This document shows positions 26,204 to 35,079 of a DNA stretch of 64,000 nt, in pieces. The stretch comes from Pseudomonadota bacterium. Lineage in GTDB: Bacteria; Chloroflexota; UBA6077; JAJPHF01. The position numbers and the translations under genes were made by a program. The stretch lies in contig JAJPHF010000027.1 of the NCBI GenBank assembly GCA_021325365.1, positions 1 through 64,000 on the forward strand, given 5' to 3'. Each line of letters begins with the position of its first letter. The stretch's first letter is position 1. Below the pieces are notes generated by a model that saw only the letters and a list, made by a program, of their open reading frames with translations, searched no databases and was not told the DNA's origin.

Positions 26204-26740
26204 ATGTTCAAAGTAGCGGAGCACCTGAAGGAGCTGGCGGAGCGCCAGCTGCGCGAGCGCGCGGGGCGGGCGCCGGACGGGCCGCAGCGGCCGGTCACGA
26301 CGGTGAAGTCGCGGGGACTCCAGGGCTTACAGTTCCGGGCGACGGTCGAGGGGCACAGCTTCATCTCCGACGAGGGCGAGCAGATGGGCGGCACGGACGC
26401 GGGGCCGGCGCCGCTGCGCTACTTCCTCGCGGGCATCATGATGTGCCACCAGGTATGGACGGTGAAGAGCGCCGCGCTGCTGGACCTGCAGATCGACCGT
26501 ATCGAGAGCGAGATCTCCGGGTACGTCGGCGCGAGCAGCCCCGACCTGCCGCCGGGGTTCACGCGCATGACGCTCACCGTTGCCATCGACAGCCCGAACC
26601 GCGCGGAGGAGGTTACCCGTATCGTGGACGAGGCGACGCGGCGCTGTCCGGCCTTCGTGACCGCGGCGCGCGGCAGCCGCATCGACGTCACGGTCGAGCA
26701 CAACGGCCAGGTGGTCCACGAGCAGAGCTACGGGGCGTAG
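26204..26740 (+). CDS. OsmC/Ohr-family protein
   Basis: The 178-aa product has an OsmC-type fold: VEGHSFISDEGEQMGGTDAGPAPLRYFLAG leads into the helix with the first peroxidatic Cys region (IMMCHQVWT). A second Cys follows in DEATRRCPAFVTAARG. Known members reduce organic hydroperoxides with a Cys pair. The upstream ribosome site is weak (GAGGG) and is supplied by the tail of the palindromic repeat. It lies between the UbiD and Mo-hydroxylase genes on the same strand, so a protective or accessory role in that pathway is possible. Confidence 0.88.
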   Translation: MFKVAEHLKELAERQLRERAGRAPDGPQRPVTTVKSRGLQGLQFRATVEGHSFISDEGEQMGGTDAGPAPLRYFLAGIMMCHQVWTVKSAALLDLQIDRIESEISGYVGASSPDLPPGFTRMTLTVAIDSPNRAEEVTRIVDEATRRCPAFVTAARGSRIDVTVEHNGQVVHEQSYGA

Positions 26741-26798
26741 CTACGGCGTGCTGGTGTCTGACCGAGGGGCCAGGCGGCTTCGGGTTGGCGGACTCGAC

Positions 26799-26829
26799 GG
26801 CCGCGGGCGGGCATGAAACCCGCCCCTAC
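26799..26829. repeat. 31-bp dispersed palindrome (GCGGGCATGAAACCCGC)
   Basis: Identical over 31 bases to the copy at 5488-5518 and one base different from 58955-58985. It lies in the 188-bp gap between the OsmC and Mo-hydroxylase genes, which holds no gene. Confidence 0.9.
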
Positions 26830-26928
26830 GAGGCTTTCTAACCCGCGCGCCAGGCCCTGGCCGATACCAGCCACCTCGTTCCGGCGGGGCGAGCTGGTCC
26901 AGGATCTACGCTACGGAGGGTAGCAAGG

Positions 26929-29334
26929 GTGACGGAGACGCTGACGTGGGACGGCGCGGCGAGCGAGTACGCCATCGGCGGCCGCCCGCTGCGCCGCGAA
27001 ACCGAGCGGTTCGTGCGGGGCGCCGGCGAGTACGTGGACGACGTGCGGCTGCCGGGCACACTGTACGCCGCGTTCGTGCGCGCGACGGTGGCGCACGCGC
27101 GCATCCGCGGCATCGACACGAGCGCGGCGCGGGCGCTGCCGGGCGTGGTGGCGGTCGTTACGGCGGCCGACGTGGCCGCCGACATGGCGCGGCTGCCCGG
27201 CACCGGCGGCCCGATCGTCGCCGCGCTGCGCTTCCACGCGCTGGCCGAGACCAAGGTGCGCTACGTCGGCGAGGCCGTGGCGGTGGCGGTGGCCGAGAGC
27301 CGCTACCAGGCGCAAGACGCCGCCGACGCGGTCGTGGTGGACTACGAGCCGCTGCCCGTAATCGCCGATGCCGAGCAGGCGCTCGCGCCCGACGCCGCCG
27401 TGCTGTTCGAGGAGCTGCCCAGCGGCAACCTCGTGCAGGAGGTCCACTTCGCCAGCGAGGACGTGGACGGCGCCTTCGCCGTCGCCGACCACGTCCTCCG
27501 CGAGCGCTTCCGCTCGCACCGGTGGACGCCGTGCCCGATGGAGGGGCGCGGCGTGCTCGCCCAGTGGGACCCGCTGGTGGGCGTGCTGACCATCTGGTCG
27601 TCGTCGGCGGGCGCGCACGCCGTGCGGGGGCGCGTGGCGGCGGCGCTGCGGCTGCCCGAGAACCACATCCGCGTCATCATCCCCGACGTGGGCGGCTCGT
27701 TCGGCGCGAAGAACGGCACCTACCCCGAGGAGCTAATCATCCCCTACCTGGCGCGGCGGCTGGAGCGGCCGGTGAAGTGGGCGGAGACGCGCACCGAGCA
27801 TCTGGCGACGGTGCGCCAGGGCCGCGACCAGGTGCACGACGTCGAGGTGGCGGTGCGCGCCGACGGCCGCATCCTCGGCCTGCGCGACCGCATCACCGCC
27901 GATCTGGGCGCCGCGGCGTACATCGACAACGCGCTCATGGCCACGGTGCTGTATATGACCGGCGCCTACGACATCCAGCAGTACGCGGTGGACGCATATG
28001 GCGCGGCCACCAACAAGGCGCCGCACGGCTCGCTGCGGGGCATCGGCAAGGCGGACGCCGCGTTCGTGATCGAGCGGTTGATCGACCTCATCGCGCGGCG
28101 CGTGGGCCGCGACCCCACCGAGGTGCGGCTGCTGAACTTCGTGCCCGAGGACGCGTTCCCCTACCGCACCGCCACCGGGGCGATCCTTGATAGCGGGCGG
28201 TACCACACGGCGCTGCGCCGCGCGATGGAGCTGGCCGACTACGACGGGCTGCGGCGCGAGCAGGCGGCGCGGCCGGCGGGGCGCGTGCGGCGCGGCATCG
28301 GCACGTCGCTGGTCATCGAGCCGACGGGCGCGGGGCGGCGCGGCGCGGGCGGGGGCTTCGGGGCCTGCCGCCTGCGCATGGAGCCATCGGGCCGGGTCAG
28401 CCTCTTCCCCAGCCATGCTCAGCAGGGCCAGGGCCACGTGACGACGTTCGTGCAGATCATCGCCGACCGTCTGGGCGTCGCCCCGGAGACGGTCGACGTG
28501 CTCCCGGTCGACACGAACACCGCGCCGTTCGGCACGGGCGCGGGCAGCAGCCGCTCGTCGGTCGTGCTCATGCCCGCCGTGTACGTCGCGGCCGACCGCC
28601 TGCGCGACAAGATCGTGCAGATCGCGGCGCACAACCTGGGCGTGGCGCCGGACGCGCTGGTGATCGACGGGAGCGCCGTGCGCGCGATCGACGGCTCGGA
28701 GCGCGGCCTCACGCTGCGCGACGTGACGCGGATCGCCTACAACGACGTGTACCTGCTGCCGCCGGGGATGGACCCTGGCCTGGAGGTGCTGGGCTACTTC
28801 ACGAACCCGAACATCGTCTACGAGCCCGACGAGCGCGGGCGCCACAACGAGTTCGCGGCCTATCCGTACGAGGCGGTGGTGGCCGCGGTGGACGTGGACA
28901 TGGACACGGGGGCGGTGGAGATCGTGAAGTACGTCAGCGTCCACGACTGCGGCACGATGCTGAACCCGCGCATCGTGGAGACGCAGCACGTGGGCTGCAT
29001 CGCGCAGGGCATCGGCGGCGCGCTGTTCGAGGAGCTGGGCTACGACGAGGACGGACAGCTCAACTCGACGTTCATGGACTACCTGCTGCCGACCGTGAAC
29101 GACGTGCCGGCGCTGACGCTCGACCACCTGGAGACGCCGACGCCGTTCACGCCGCTCGGCGCCAAGGGGGCCGGCGAGACCGGCACGCTCAGCCCGCCAT
29201 GCGCGCTCGGCAACGCCATCGAGGACGCGCTGGCGCCGCTCGGCGTCCGGATTCGGCAGACGCCGTACACGCGCGACCGCGTCTGGCGGCTGATCCACGC
29301 GGCGGAGAGCCAGCGCGCCCCACAGCGAGAGTGA
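26929..29334 (+). CDS. Xanthine dehydrogenase-family molybdopterin-binding subunit (CoxL-like)
   Basis: This 801-aa Mo-hydroxylase large subunit has a hammerhead domain (FVRGAGEYVDDVRLPGTLY) and Mo-cofactor segments GGSFGAKNGTYPEE, HGSLRGIGKADAAFVIER and QGQGHVTTFVQI. The active-site Glu750 lies in GAKGAGETGT. The middle segment differs from the RGAGRPxA seen in the paralogue at 14210, so substrate specificity is probably different. The AYxCSFR loop of CO dehydrogenase is absent. The GTG start follows GGAGGG. It is followed by iron-sulfur and FAD subunits, giving a complete three-subunit LSM enzyme. Confidence 0.93.
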   Translation: MTETLTWDGAASEYAIGGRPLRRETERFVRGAGEYVDDVRLPGTLYAAFVRATVAHARIRGIDTSAARALPGVVAVVTAADVAADMARLPGTGGPIVAALRFHALAETKVRYVGEAVAVAVAESRYQAQDAADAVVVDYEPLPVIADAEQALAPDAAVLFEELPSGNLVQEVHFASEDVDGAFAVADHVLRERFRSHRWTPCPMEGRGVLAQWDPLVGVLTIWSSSAGAHAVRGRVAAALRLPENHIRVIIPDVGGSFGAKNGTYPEELIIPYLARRLERPVKWAETRTEHLATVRQGRDQVHDVEVAVRADGRILGLRDRITADLGAAAYIDNALMATVLYMTGAYDIQQYAVDAYGAATNKAPHGSLRGIGKADAAFVIERLIDLIARRVGRDPTEVRLLNFVPEDAFPYRTATGAILDSGRYHTALRRAMELADYDGLRREQAARPAGRVRRGIGTSLVIEPTGAGRRGAGGGFGACRLRMEPSGRVSLFPSHAQQGQGHVTTFVQIIADRLGVAPETVDVLPVDTNTAPFGTGAGSSRSSVVLMPAVYVAADRLRDKIVQIAAHNLGVAPDALVIDGSAVRAIDGSERGLTLRDVTRIAYNDVYLLPPGMDPGLEVLGYFTNPNIVYEPDERGRHNEFAAYPYEAVVAAVDVDMDTGAVEIVKYVSVHDCGTMLNPRIVETQHVGCIAQGIGGALFEELGYDEDGQLNSTFMDYLLPTVNDVPALTLDHLETPTPFTPLGAKGAGETGTLSPPCALGNAIEDALAPLGVRIRQTPYTRDRVWRLIHAAESQRAPQRE

Positions 29335-29401
29335 GGGGGCTTGGCCGCTGCAAACGCTCCTCAGGTCTCGCGTGGCGGAAAGCAGCGCGGGGGGACGATA
29401 A

Positions 29402-30013
29402 GTGGAGAAGGTGCTCTCACCCGAGGGGGCGGCGCGCGTGCGCATCGCGGTCACTGTGAACGGCGCGGAGCGGCGGGCGGAGATCGAGCCACGCCTGTTG
29501 CTCATCCACTTCCTGCGCGACGTGCTGGGGCTCACGGGCGCCCACGTGGGCTGCGTCATCGGCCGCTGCGGCTGCTGCACAGTGCTCTGGAACGGGCGGC
29601 CCGTGAAGTCCTGCATGGTCTACGCCGTCCAGACCGACGGCGGCGACGTGCTGACGGTGGAGGGGCTCGGACCCCTATCCCCCCCTGCCCCCCCTTCCCC
29701 CCAGGGAGGGGAAGGGGGGACGACGCCGTGTGAGCCTGCACTGGAAGCCCCCTTGCCCCCCATGGGGGAAGGGGGGGTGGGGGGAAGGGGTCTCCATCCG
29801 CTCCAGCAAGCGTTCTGGGAGGCCGACGCGGTGGAGTGCGGCTACTGCACGGCGGGGATGCTGATGGCGGCGTGGGGGCTTCTGCGCCAGAACCCGACGC
29901 CCACCGATGAGGAGATCAAGCAGGCCATCTCGGGCAACCTCTGCCGCTGCACGGGCTACCGCAACATCGTCGCGGCGATCCGGGCGGCCGCGGCCGCGAT
30001 GGCGGAGGCCTAG
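29402..30013 (+). CDS. [2Fe-2S] subunit of Mo hydroxylase (CoxS-like) with in-frame repeat insert
   Basis: This 203-aa iron-sulfur subunit has its N-terminal cluster ligands as Cys51, Cys56, Cys59 and Cys71, with an extra Cys58 (CVIGRCGCC; the usual pattern is CGxC). The second cluster uses Cys146/149 (ECGYC) and Cys181/183 (CRC). A roughly 40-residue Pro/Gly-rich insert (residues about 90-129) separates VLTVEGL from LHPLQQAF. It is encoded by palindromic repeat DNA and sits at the same position as in the paralogue at 16521-17132. Without the insert the protein has normal family length. The GTG start is weakly supported; a later GTG is possible. Its stop abuts the ATG of the FAD subunit. Confidence 0.9.
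   Translation: MEKVLSPEGAARVRIAVTVNGAERRAEIEPRLLLIHFLRDVLGLTGAHVGCVIGRCGCCTVLWNGRPVKSCMVYAVQTDGGDVLTVEGLGPLSPPAPPSPQGGEGGTTPCEPALEAPLPPMGEGGVGGRGLHPLQQAFWEADAVECGYCTAGMLMAAWGLLRQNPTPTDEEIKQAISGNLCRCTGYRNIVAAIRAAAAAMAEA
29668..29800. repeat. Palindromic repeat translated inside a CDS
   Basis: Two GC-rich hairpin blocks (CCCCCCTTCCCCCCAGGGAG-type and CCCCCTTGCCCCCCATGGGG-type) keep the frame of the iron-sulfur subunit and end at the native GGTCTCCATCCGCTCC. The layout of two hairpins and a GGTCTCCA junction parallels 16764-16872. Confidence 0.8.
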
Positions 30014-30886
30014 ATGTATCCCAAGGTGTTCGACTACTTCCGGCCCGAATCGCTGGCCGAGGCGGTGGCGCTGCTCGAGCAGTACGGCGAGGACGCCCGG
30101 CCGCTGGCCGGCGGGCAGAGCCTTATCCCGCTGATGAAGCTGCGCGTGGCGAACCCCACAGTGGTGATCGACCTGAACCGGCTGCCGGGGCTGGGCTACG
30201 TCGAGCGGCGCAACGGCACGCTCGCGCTGGGCGCGCTGGCGCGGCACGCCGACGTGGCGGGCGCGGCGGTGGTGCAAGCCGCGCTGCCGATCATGCTCGA
30301 CGCGGCGCGGGTAGTGGGCGACGCGCAGGTGCGCAACCTGGGCACGGTCGCGGGGGCGCTGGCCGAGGCGGATCCGGGCGGAGACTGGGGCCCGGTCCTG
30401 CTGGCGCTGAACGGCGAGGTGCAGTGCCAGGGGCCCGAGGGCGAGCGCGTCATCGCCGCGGCCGACCTGTTCGCCGACTACTTCACGACGACGCTGGCGC
30501 CGACGGAGCTGATCACTGAGGTGCGGGTGCCCGCCCCGGCCGCCAACAGCGGCGGCGCCTATCTCAAACTGGAGCGGCGGGCCGGCGACTTCGCGGTGGT
30601 CGGCGTGGCCGTGCAGCTGACGCTTGGGCCGGACGGCACCTGCCAGGCGATCGGCATCGGGCTGAGCGGCGCGGGCGCGACGCCGATCAAACCGGTGGCG
30701 GCCGAGGCGGCGCTGCGCGGCACCGCGCTCGATGCGGCGGCGGTTGCGGGGGCGGTGCGGTTGCTGGACGATGCCATCGACCCGTGGACCGACCGCCGCG
30801 CCCCGGCCGAATATCGCCGCGCGATGGTCGGGGTGTATTTCCGCCGCGCGCTGGAGCGGGCGCGGGCGCGAGCGACGGAGCGATAA
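30014..30886 (+). CDS. FAD-binding subunit of Mo hydroxylase (CoxM-like)
   Basis: The 290-aa medium subunit starts FDYFRPESLAEAVALLEQYGEDARPLAGGQSLIPLMK, with the FAD pyrophosphate motif AGGQS. The second FAD motif is DAQVRNLGTVAGALAEADPGGD. It accepts electrons from the [2Fe-2S] subunit. The ATG directly follows the TAG of the iron-sulfur gene with no gap, so translation is coupled. The operon order here is L-S-M, the reverse of the common M-S-L. The module at 14210-17132 lacks this subunit. Confidence 0.93.
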   Translation: MYPKVFDYFRPESLAEAVALLEQYGEDARPLAGGQSLIPLMKLRVANPTVVIDLNRLPGLGYVERRNGTLALGALARHADVAGAAVVQAALPIMLDAARVVGDAQVRNLGTVAGALAEADPGGDWGPVLLALNGEVQCQGPEGERVIAAADLFADYFTTTLAPTELITEVRVPAPAANSGGAYLKLERRAGDFAVVGVAVQLTLGPDGTCQAIGIGLSGAGATPIKPVAAEAALRGTALDAAAVAGAVRLLDDAIDPWTDRRAPAEYRRAMVGVYFRRALERARARATER

Positions 30887-30986
30887 AGGTAGGACAGGGG
30901 ACGAGCCTCGGCCCTACGTCTCCGCGTTCCGGGTTTCGTGCCAGACGTTGCTGCTTGCGCAGATAGCTGAGATAGGAACTGGCATT

Positions 30987-32111
30987 ATGTTCCGCGTGCA
31001 GCAGGCCCTGATAACGCTTTCGGTGGTTGCCGCTAGCCTGGCGGCGGCGTGCGCGCCGGCCACCGCGCCGACGGCCGGGGGGGCGAGCCAGCCGGCGGGC
31101 AGCGCGGCGCGCTCGCCGGCGCTGCAAGCGTTGATCGACGCGGCCAGCCGCGAGGGCCAGGTGAACTACGCCGACACCGGGGCGCCGGAGGTGCTGGCCG
31201 AGCAGGCCAAGCGCTTCAACGAGCGCTTCGGCACGAACATCGACGTCGAGCTGGTGCCACTGCGCGCGACCGAGACGAACACGCGGGTGCGGCAGGAGAT
31301 CGCGGCCGGCAAGGTCACGGTTGACGTGATCCACCCGTCGAGCGGGCTGGTCTACGGCCTGATCGACGACCAGGTGGACGCCCTGGAGCCGTTCGACTGG
31401 GTCGGCACGTTCGGCGACACGCTGCCCGAGATCAGCCAGGTGGTGGACCGCGTGCCCGAGGTGGCGCGCGGGCGGGCGCTGGAGTACCAGCACCTGGTGC
31501 GCGCCATCGTCTACAACAAGAACCTCGTGCCGGCGACCGACGTGCCGAAGCGCTGGGACGACCTGCTCGACCCGCGCTGGCAGGGCAAGCGGCTGGCCAT
31601 CGATCCACAGGGCTCCAGCACCTACCAGCTCATCGCGCGCTGGGACGACGCGCGGGTGCTCGACTACTCGCGCAAGCTGGCGGCGCAGGACCCGCTGTGG
31701 GTGGGCAGCACGATCAACGTGGCGCGCGCCGTGGCTCGCGGCGAGGCGCTGGTGGGCATCACGGCGATCGACAACATACTCGACCTCCAGCGCGAGGGCG
31801 AGCCCGTCGAGATCGCGCCGACGGAGTTCTACCCGGCCACGCAGCAGCTCATCTTCCCCGTGAAGGGCTCCCCGCACGTGAACGCGGCACGGCTGTGGAC
31901 GGCGTGGCTGACCACCGAGGGCATGCCGATCGCCGCCACGCTGGGGCAGTCGAACCAGCGCGCCTGGCCCGACAGCAACTCCGAGATGGCGCGCAAGCTG
32001 ATCGAGCTGAAGGGTGACCTGGCGATGCTCAGCAGCCAGAGCGACCTGGAGCGCGCCGACCGCGTGCGCACGCAGATCGTGGACGAGTACAAGCGGCTGG
32101 GGGCGAAGTAA
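30987..32111 (+). CDS. Extracellular solute-binding lipoprotein, family 1 (FbpA-like)
   Basis: A 374-aa lipoprotein with lipobox LAAAC (Cys22). The mature part has REGQVNYADTGAPEVLAEQ, VRAIVYNKNLVP, WDDLLDPRWQGKRLAIDPQGSS and a C-terminal helical segment. This pattern is common to iron(III) binders but also to binders of small organic acids and thiamine. The ATG follows AGGA at ten-base spacing. It lies about 100 bp after the Mo-hydroxylase FAD subunit and 69 bp before the permease, with a hairpin between. Whether it serves the Mo-hydroxylase pathway or iron supply cannot be told from sequence. Confidence 0.92.
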   Translation: MFRVQQALITLSVVAASLAAACAPATAPTAGGASQPAGSAARSPALQALIDAASREGQVNYADTGAPEVLAEQAKRFNERFGTNIDVELVPLRATETNTRVRQEIAAGKVTVDVIHPSSGLVYGLIDDQVDALEPFDWVGTFGDTLPEISQVVDRVPEVARGRALEYQHLVRAIVYNKNLVPATDVPKRWDDLLDPRWQGKRLAIDPQGSSTYQLIARWDDARVLDYSRKLAAQDPLWVGSTINVARAVARGEALVGITAIDNILDLQREGEPVEIAPTEFYPATQQLIFPVKGSPHVNAARLWTAWLTTEGMPIAATLGQSNQRAWPDSNSEMARKLIELKGDLAMLSSQSDLERADRVRTQIVDEYKRLGAK

Positions 32112-32118
32112 AGCGGTG

Positions 32119-32156
32119 GCGGGCGGCAGGGTTGCCGCGGCAACCCTGCCGCCCGC
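32119..32156 (+). terminator. Perfect 19-bp inverted repeat between binding-protein and permease genes
   Basis: The arms 32119-32137 and 32138-32156 are exact reverse complements with no spacer, so a stem of about 17 bp with a tetraloop. The position just after the binding-protein stop and before the permease is typical of attenuating or RNA-stabilising hairpins, which give more binding protein than permease. Confidence 0.7.
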
Positions 32157-32180
32157 GACAGGACGCGGAGAATACGGGCG

Positions 32181-33935
32181 ATGGCTACCGTTAGTAGCGC
32201 GGCCGGGCGGCGGTGGGTCGCCGGCTCGGCGCGCCGGCTGGGGCTGGCGCCGGTGCCGCTGGCGGTGGCCGTGCTCGTGGCGCTGCTGGTCGTGCCGGTG
32301 GTGCTGGTGGTGCTGCTCACCGCGCTGCGGCCGGGCGCGGCGCTGCCGTTCGACGCCACGCCGCTCACGCTCGACAACTTCGCCGACCTGCTCGCCGATC
32401 CCTTCACCTACCGGCTGCTGCTGAACACCGTCGTCTACGCCGCCGTCTCGCTCGCCATCGGCATGGCGCTGGCGGTGCCGCTGGTCTGGCTCGTCGAGCG
32501 CACCGACCTGCCCGCCAAGGTGCTGATCGCGTCGGCGATGTTCGTGCCGCTCGTCGTGCCGGGGGCGCTGAAGGCGATGGGCTGGGCGCTGCTGCTGGCG
32601 CCGCGGCAGGGCTTTATCAACGTCGGGCTGCGCAGCCTGCTCGGCCTCGACACGGCGGGGCCTGGCGCCTCGGGGCCGCTCGACTTCTACACCTTCGCCG
32701 GGCTGGTGCTGATCACGGGCACGGGCGTCGCGCCGAGCATGTTTATCATGCTGAGCGCCGCCTTCCGCAACATGGACTCGCGGCTCGAAGAGGCGGGGCG
32801 CGCGAGCGGCGCGACCACCGCGGCCGTGGTACAGCAGGTCACGCTGCCGCTCATGGCGCCCAGCCTGGTGGCCGCGTCGATCTACTACACCATCCTGCTC
32901 TTCGAGACGTTCGAGGTGCCGCTAGTCATCGGCCCGAACGCCAACTTCCAGGTGCTGAGCACGCACGTGTACCAGCTCATGCAGGGCGACGCCACGCGGC
33001 CGCAGTACGGCCAGGCCGCCGTGTTCGGCACGCTCGCCATCGTGATCGGCGTGGCGCTGGCGGCGCTCTACGCGCGGGTGAGCCGCGACGCTTACCGCTA
33101 CGCCGTGCTGCGCGGCCAGCGCCAGGCGCCGCGGCTGGTGCGCCTGGGTCGCGGGAAGTGGGTCGCGCTGGGCGCCGTCGCGCTCTACCTGCTGCTGGCC
33201 GACGTGCTGCCCATCCTGGCGCTCGTCTGGGCCAGCCTGTTCCGCACCTTCACACCGCCGTCGCTGGCGGCGCTGTCCGGCGCCTCGCTGGAGGTCTACC
33301 GGCTGGTGCTGGCCGACCCGCGCTGGGGCCGGGCGCTCGCCAACACGGCCATCCTGGTGGTGGCCGTCAGCGGGGCGACCGTGGTGCTGGCCACGCTGGT
33401 GGCGTGGGTGGTGCTGCGGACGCGCGTCGGCTGGCTGCGCTGGCTCGACGCGCTGGCGTTCCTGCCGCGCGCCATCCCCGGCGTGATCCTGGCGCTCGGC
33501 GTGTTCCTGCTGCTCATCCGCACGCCGCTCTACGCCACGATCTGGATCATCGTCGTGGGCCAGACGCTGAACTTCCTGCCCTACGCCGTGCGGGTGATGA
33601 ACGCCACGCTGCTGCAAGTACACCAGGAGCTGGAGGAGGCGGCGCGGGCGAGCGGCGCGGGCGTGGGGACGACGCTGGCCGCGATCGTCTTCCCGCTCTT
33701 GCGCCCGGCGCTGCTCAACTGCACGCTCTGGATCGGCGCGCACAGCGTACGCGACTTCACCTACCCGCTGGTCCTCGGCACGGCGAGCAACACGGTGGTG
33801 GCGCAGCTCTTGTGGCAGTCGTGGGTGCGCGGCCAGTGGGAGCGCACGTCGGCGATGGCGGTCATGCTGCTCGTCGCCGTGGCCGCGCTCGTCGTGCCCG
33901 CCCGCTACCTGCTCGGCCGCCACGAGTCCGTGTAG
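32181..33935 (+). CDS. ABC importer permease, two fused transmembrane domains (FbpB-like)
   Basis: This 584-aa membrane protein has two homologous permease halves of about six membrane segments each. Each half has its own EAA-type loop (LEEAGRASGATTAAVVQQVTLP and LEEAARASGAGVGTTLAAIVFP). This fused layout is typical of FbpB/SfuB-class iron permeases and related PhnV/polyamine systems. The ATG has GGAG at ten-base spacing. It partners the family 1 binding lipoprotein encoded immediately upstream. The ATPase gene lies on the opposite strand with only 16 bp between the stops. Confidence 0.94.
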   Translation: MATVSSAAGRRWVAGSARRLGLAPVPLAVAVLVALLVVPVVLVVLLTALRPGAALPFDATPLTLDNFADLLADPFTYRLLLNTVVYAAVSLAIGMALAVPLVWLVERTDLPAKVLIASAMFVPLVVPGALKAMGWALLLAPRQGFINVGLRSLLGLDTAGPGASGPLDFYTFAGLVLITGTGVAPSMFIMLSAAFRNMDSRLEEAGRASGATTAAVVQQVTLPLMAPSLVAASIYYTILLFETFEVPLVIGPNANFQVLSTHVYQLMQGDATRPQYGQAAVFGTLAIVIGVALAALYARVSRDAYRYAVLRGQRQAPRLVRLGRGKWVALGAVALYLLLADVLPILALVWASLFRTFTPPSLAALSGASLEVYRLVLADPRWGRALANTAILVVAVSGATVVLATLVAWVVLRTRVGWLRWLDALAFLPRAIPGVILALGVFLLLIRTPLYATIWIIVVGQTLNFLPYAVRVMNATLLQVHQELEEAARASGAGVGTTLAAIVFPLLRPALLNCTLWIGAHSVRDFTYPLVLGTASNTVVAQLLWQSWVRGQWERTSAMAVMLLVAVAALVVPARYLLGRHESV

Positions 33936-33951
33936 CGGCTGGCGAGCGACG

Positions 33952-35079
33952 TTACGCGGGAGTCGGTTGAGCCTCCGCCGGGGCGGCTTCCCAGGGGAGC
34001 GCCAGGCTGCGGGCGGGCGGCAGGTGCAGGTAGATGGTCTCACCCGCGCGCAGGTCGGCCTGCGACGGGAGGCGCGCGCAGAGCAGGGCGCTACCCGCGC
34101 GCGCCCAGCACTGGCGGTGGTCGCCCAGGAACGTGACGCGTGTGACCTCGGCCGGCAGCACGTTGGCGCCGTCCGCGGGCGGGGCGCGCAGCACCGCGGT
34201 GTCCTCGGGGCGCGTGCAGAAGTAGACGCGCTCGCCCGGGCGCAGGCCGTCGGTGCGCTGGCCGGTCAGCGTGCCCAGCGCGGTCTGCACCGTAGTGGAC
34301 TCCCCGCTCGCCGCCACGATCTCGCCCTCGATCAGGTTGCTCGCGCCGACGAACTCGGCCACGAAGCGCGAGCGCGGCGCGGTGTAGATGGTGTCGGGCG
34401 TGCCCTCCTGCACGACCGCGCCGTCCAGCAGAACGAGGATGCGGTCGGACATCGCCAGCGCCTCTACCTGATCGTGCGTGACGTAGACGGTCGCGACGCC
34501 AGCCCGGCTGGCGACCTCCACGATCTCCTCGCGCATCTGGGCCCCCAGGCGGGCGTCCAGGTTCGACAGGGGCTCGTCGAGCAGCAACAGCCGCGGCCGC
34601 CGCACCAGGGCCCGCGCCAGCGCCACCCGCTGCTGCTGGCCGCCGGAGAGCTGAGGCACCGGGCGATCGGCCAGCGCGTCGAGCTGCACGAGACGCAGCG
34701 CCTCGTGGACGCGCTGCTCCAGCTCGGCCGACGGCGGGCGCGGCTTGCCGACGCGCAGGGGGAAGGCGACGTTCTGGTAGACGGTCATGTGCGGCCAGAT
34801 CGCGTAGGACTGGAAGACCATGCCGATGTCGCGCCGCTCGATGGGGACGTCGACGGCGGCCGCGCTGGAGAACACGGTGGTGGCGCCGATGCGGATCTCG
34901 CCCGCGTCGGGCGTCTCGAGGCCCGCGATGCAGCGCAGCATGGTCGTCTTGCCGCAGCCGCTCGGGCCGAGGAGGGTCAGGAACTCACCGTCGCGCACGT
35001 CGAACGACACCCCGCGCACCGCCAGCACCTGGCCGCGCGCGGTGACGTAGCGCTTGTGCAGGTTGCGGACTTGCAGCAT
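33952..35079 (-). CDS. ABC importer ATP-binding protein (FbpC/PotA type)
   Basis: The 375-aa ATPase has Walker A GPSGCGKTTML, signature LSGGQQQRVALARAL, Walker B LLLLDEPLSNLDA and H-loop VTHDQ. A C-terminal TOBE regulatory domain follows (RPEDTAVLRAPP...NVLPAEVTRVTFLGDH). The start is MLQVRNLHKRYV at 35079; the longer frame upstream is translated repeat DNA. A purine-rich GGGGG stretch is the only ribosome site. It is convergent with the permease gene instead of co-directional, so the three importer parts are not one operon. Confidence 0.94.
   Translation of the reverse strand: MLQVRNLHKRYVTARGQVLAVRGVSFDVRDGEFLTLLGPSGCGKTTMLRCIAGLETPDAGEIRIGATTVFSSAAAVDVPIERRDIGMVFQSYAIWPHMTVYQNVAFPLRVGKPRPPSAELEQRVHEALRLVQLDALADRPVPQLSGGQQQRVALARALVRRPRLLLLDEPLSNLDARLGAQMREEIVEVASRAGVATVYVTHDQVEALAMSDRILVLLDGAVVQEGTPDTIYTAPRSRFVAEFVGASNLIEGEIVAASGESTTVQTALGTLTGQRTDGLRPGERVYFCTRPEDTAVLRAPPADGANVLPAEVTRVTFLGDHRQCWARAGSALLCARLPSQADLRAGETIYLHLPPARSLALPWEAAPAEAQPTPA

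Noticed and set aside
26929..30886. Carbon monoxide dehydrogenase (coxLSM)
   Set aside because: The order and subunits fit the superfamily, but the AYxCSFR active-site loop of form I CO dehydrogenase is absent and the order L-S-M differs from the usual cox order.
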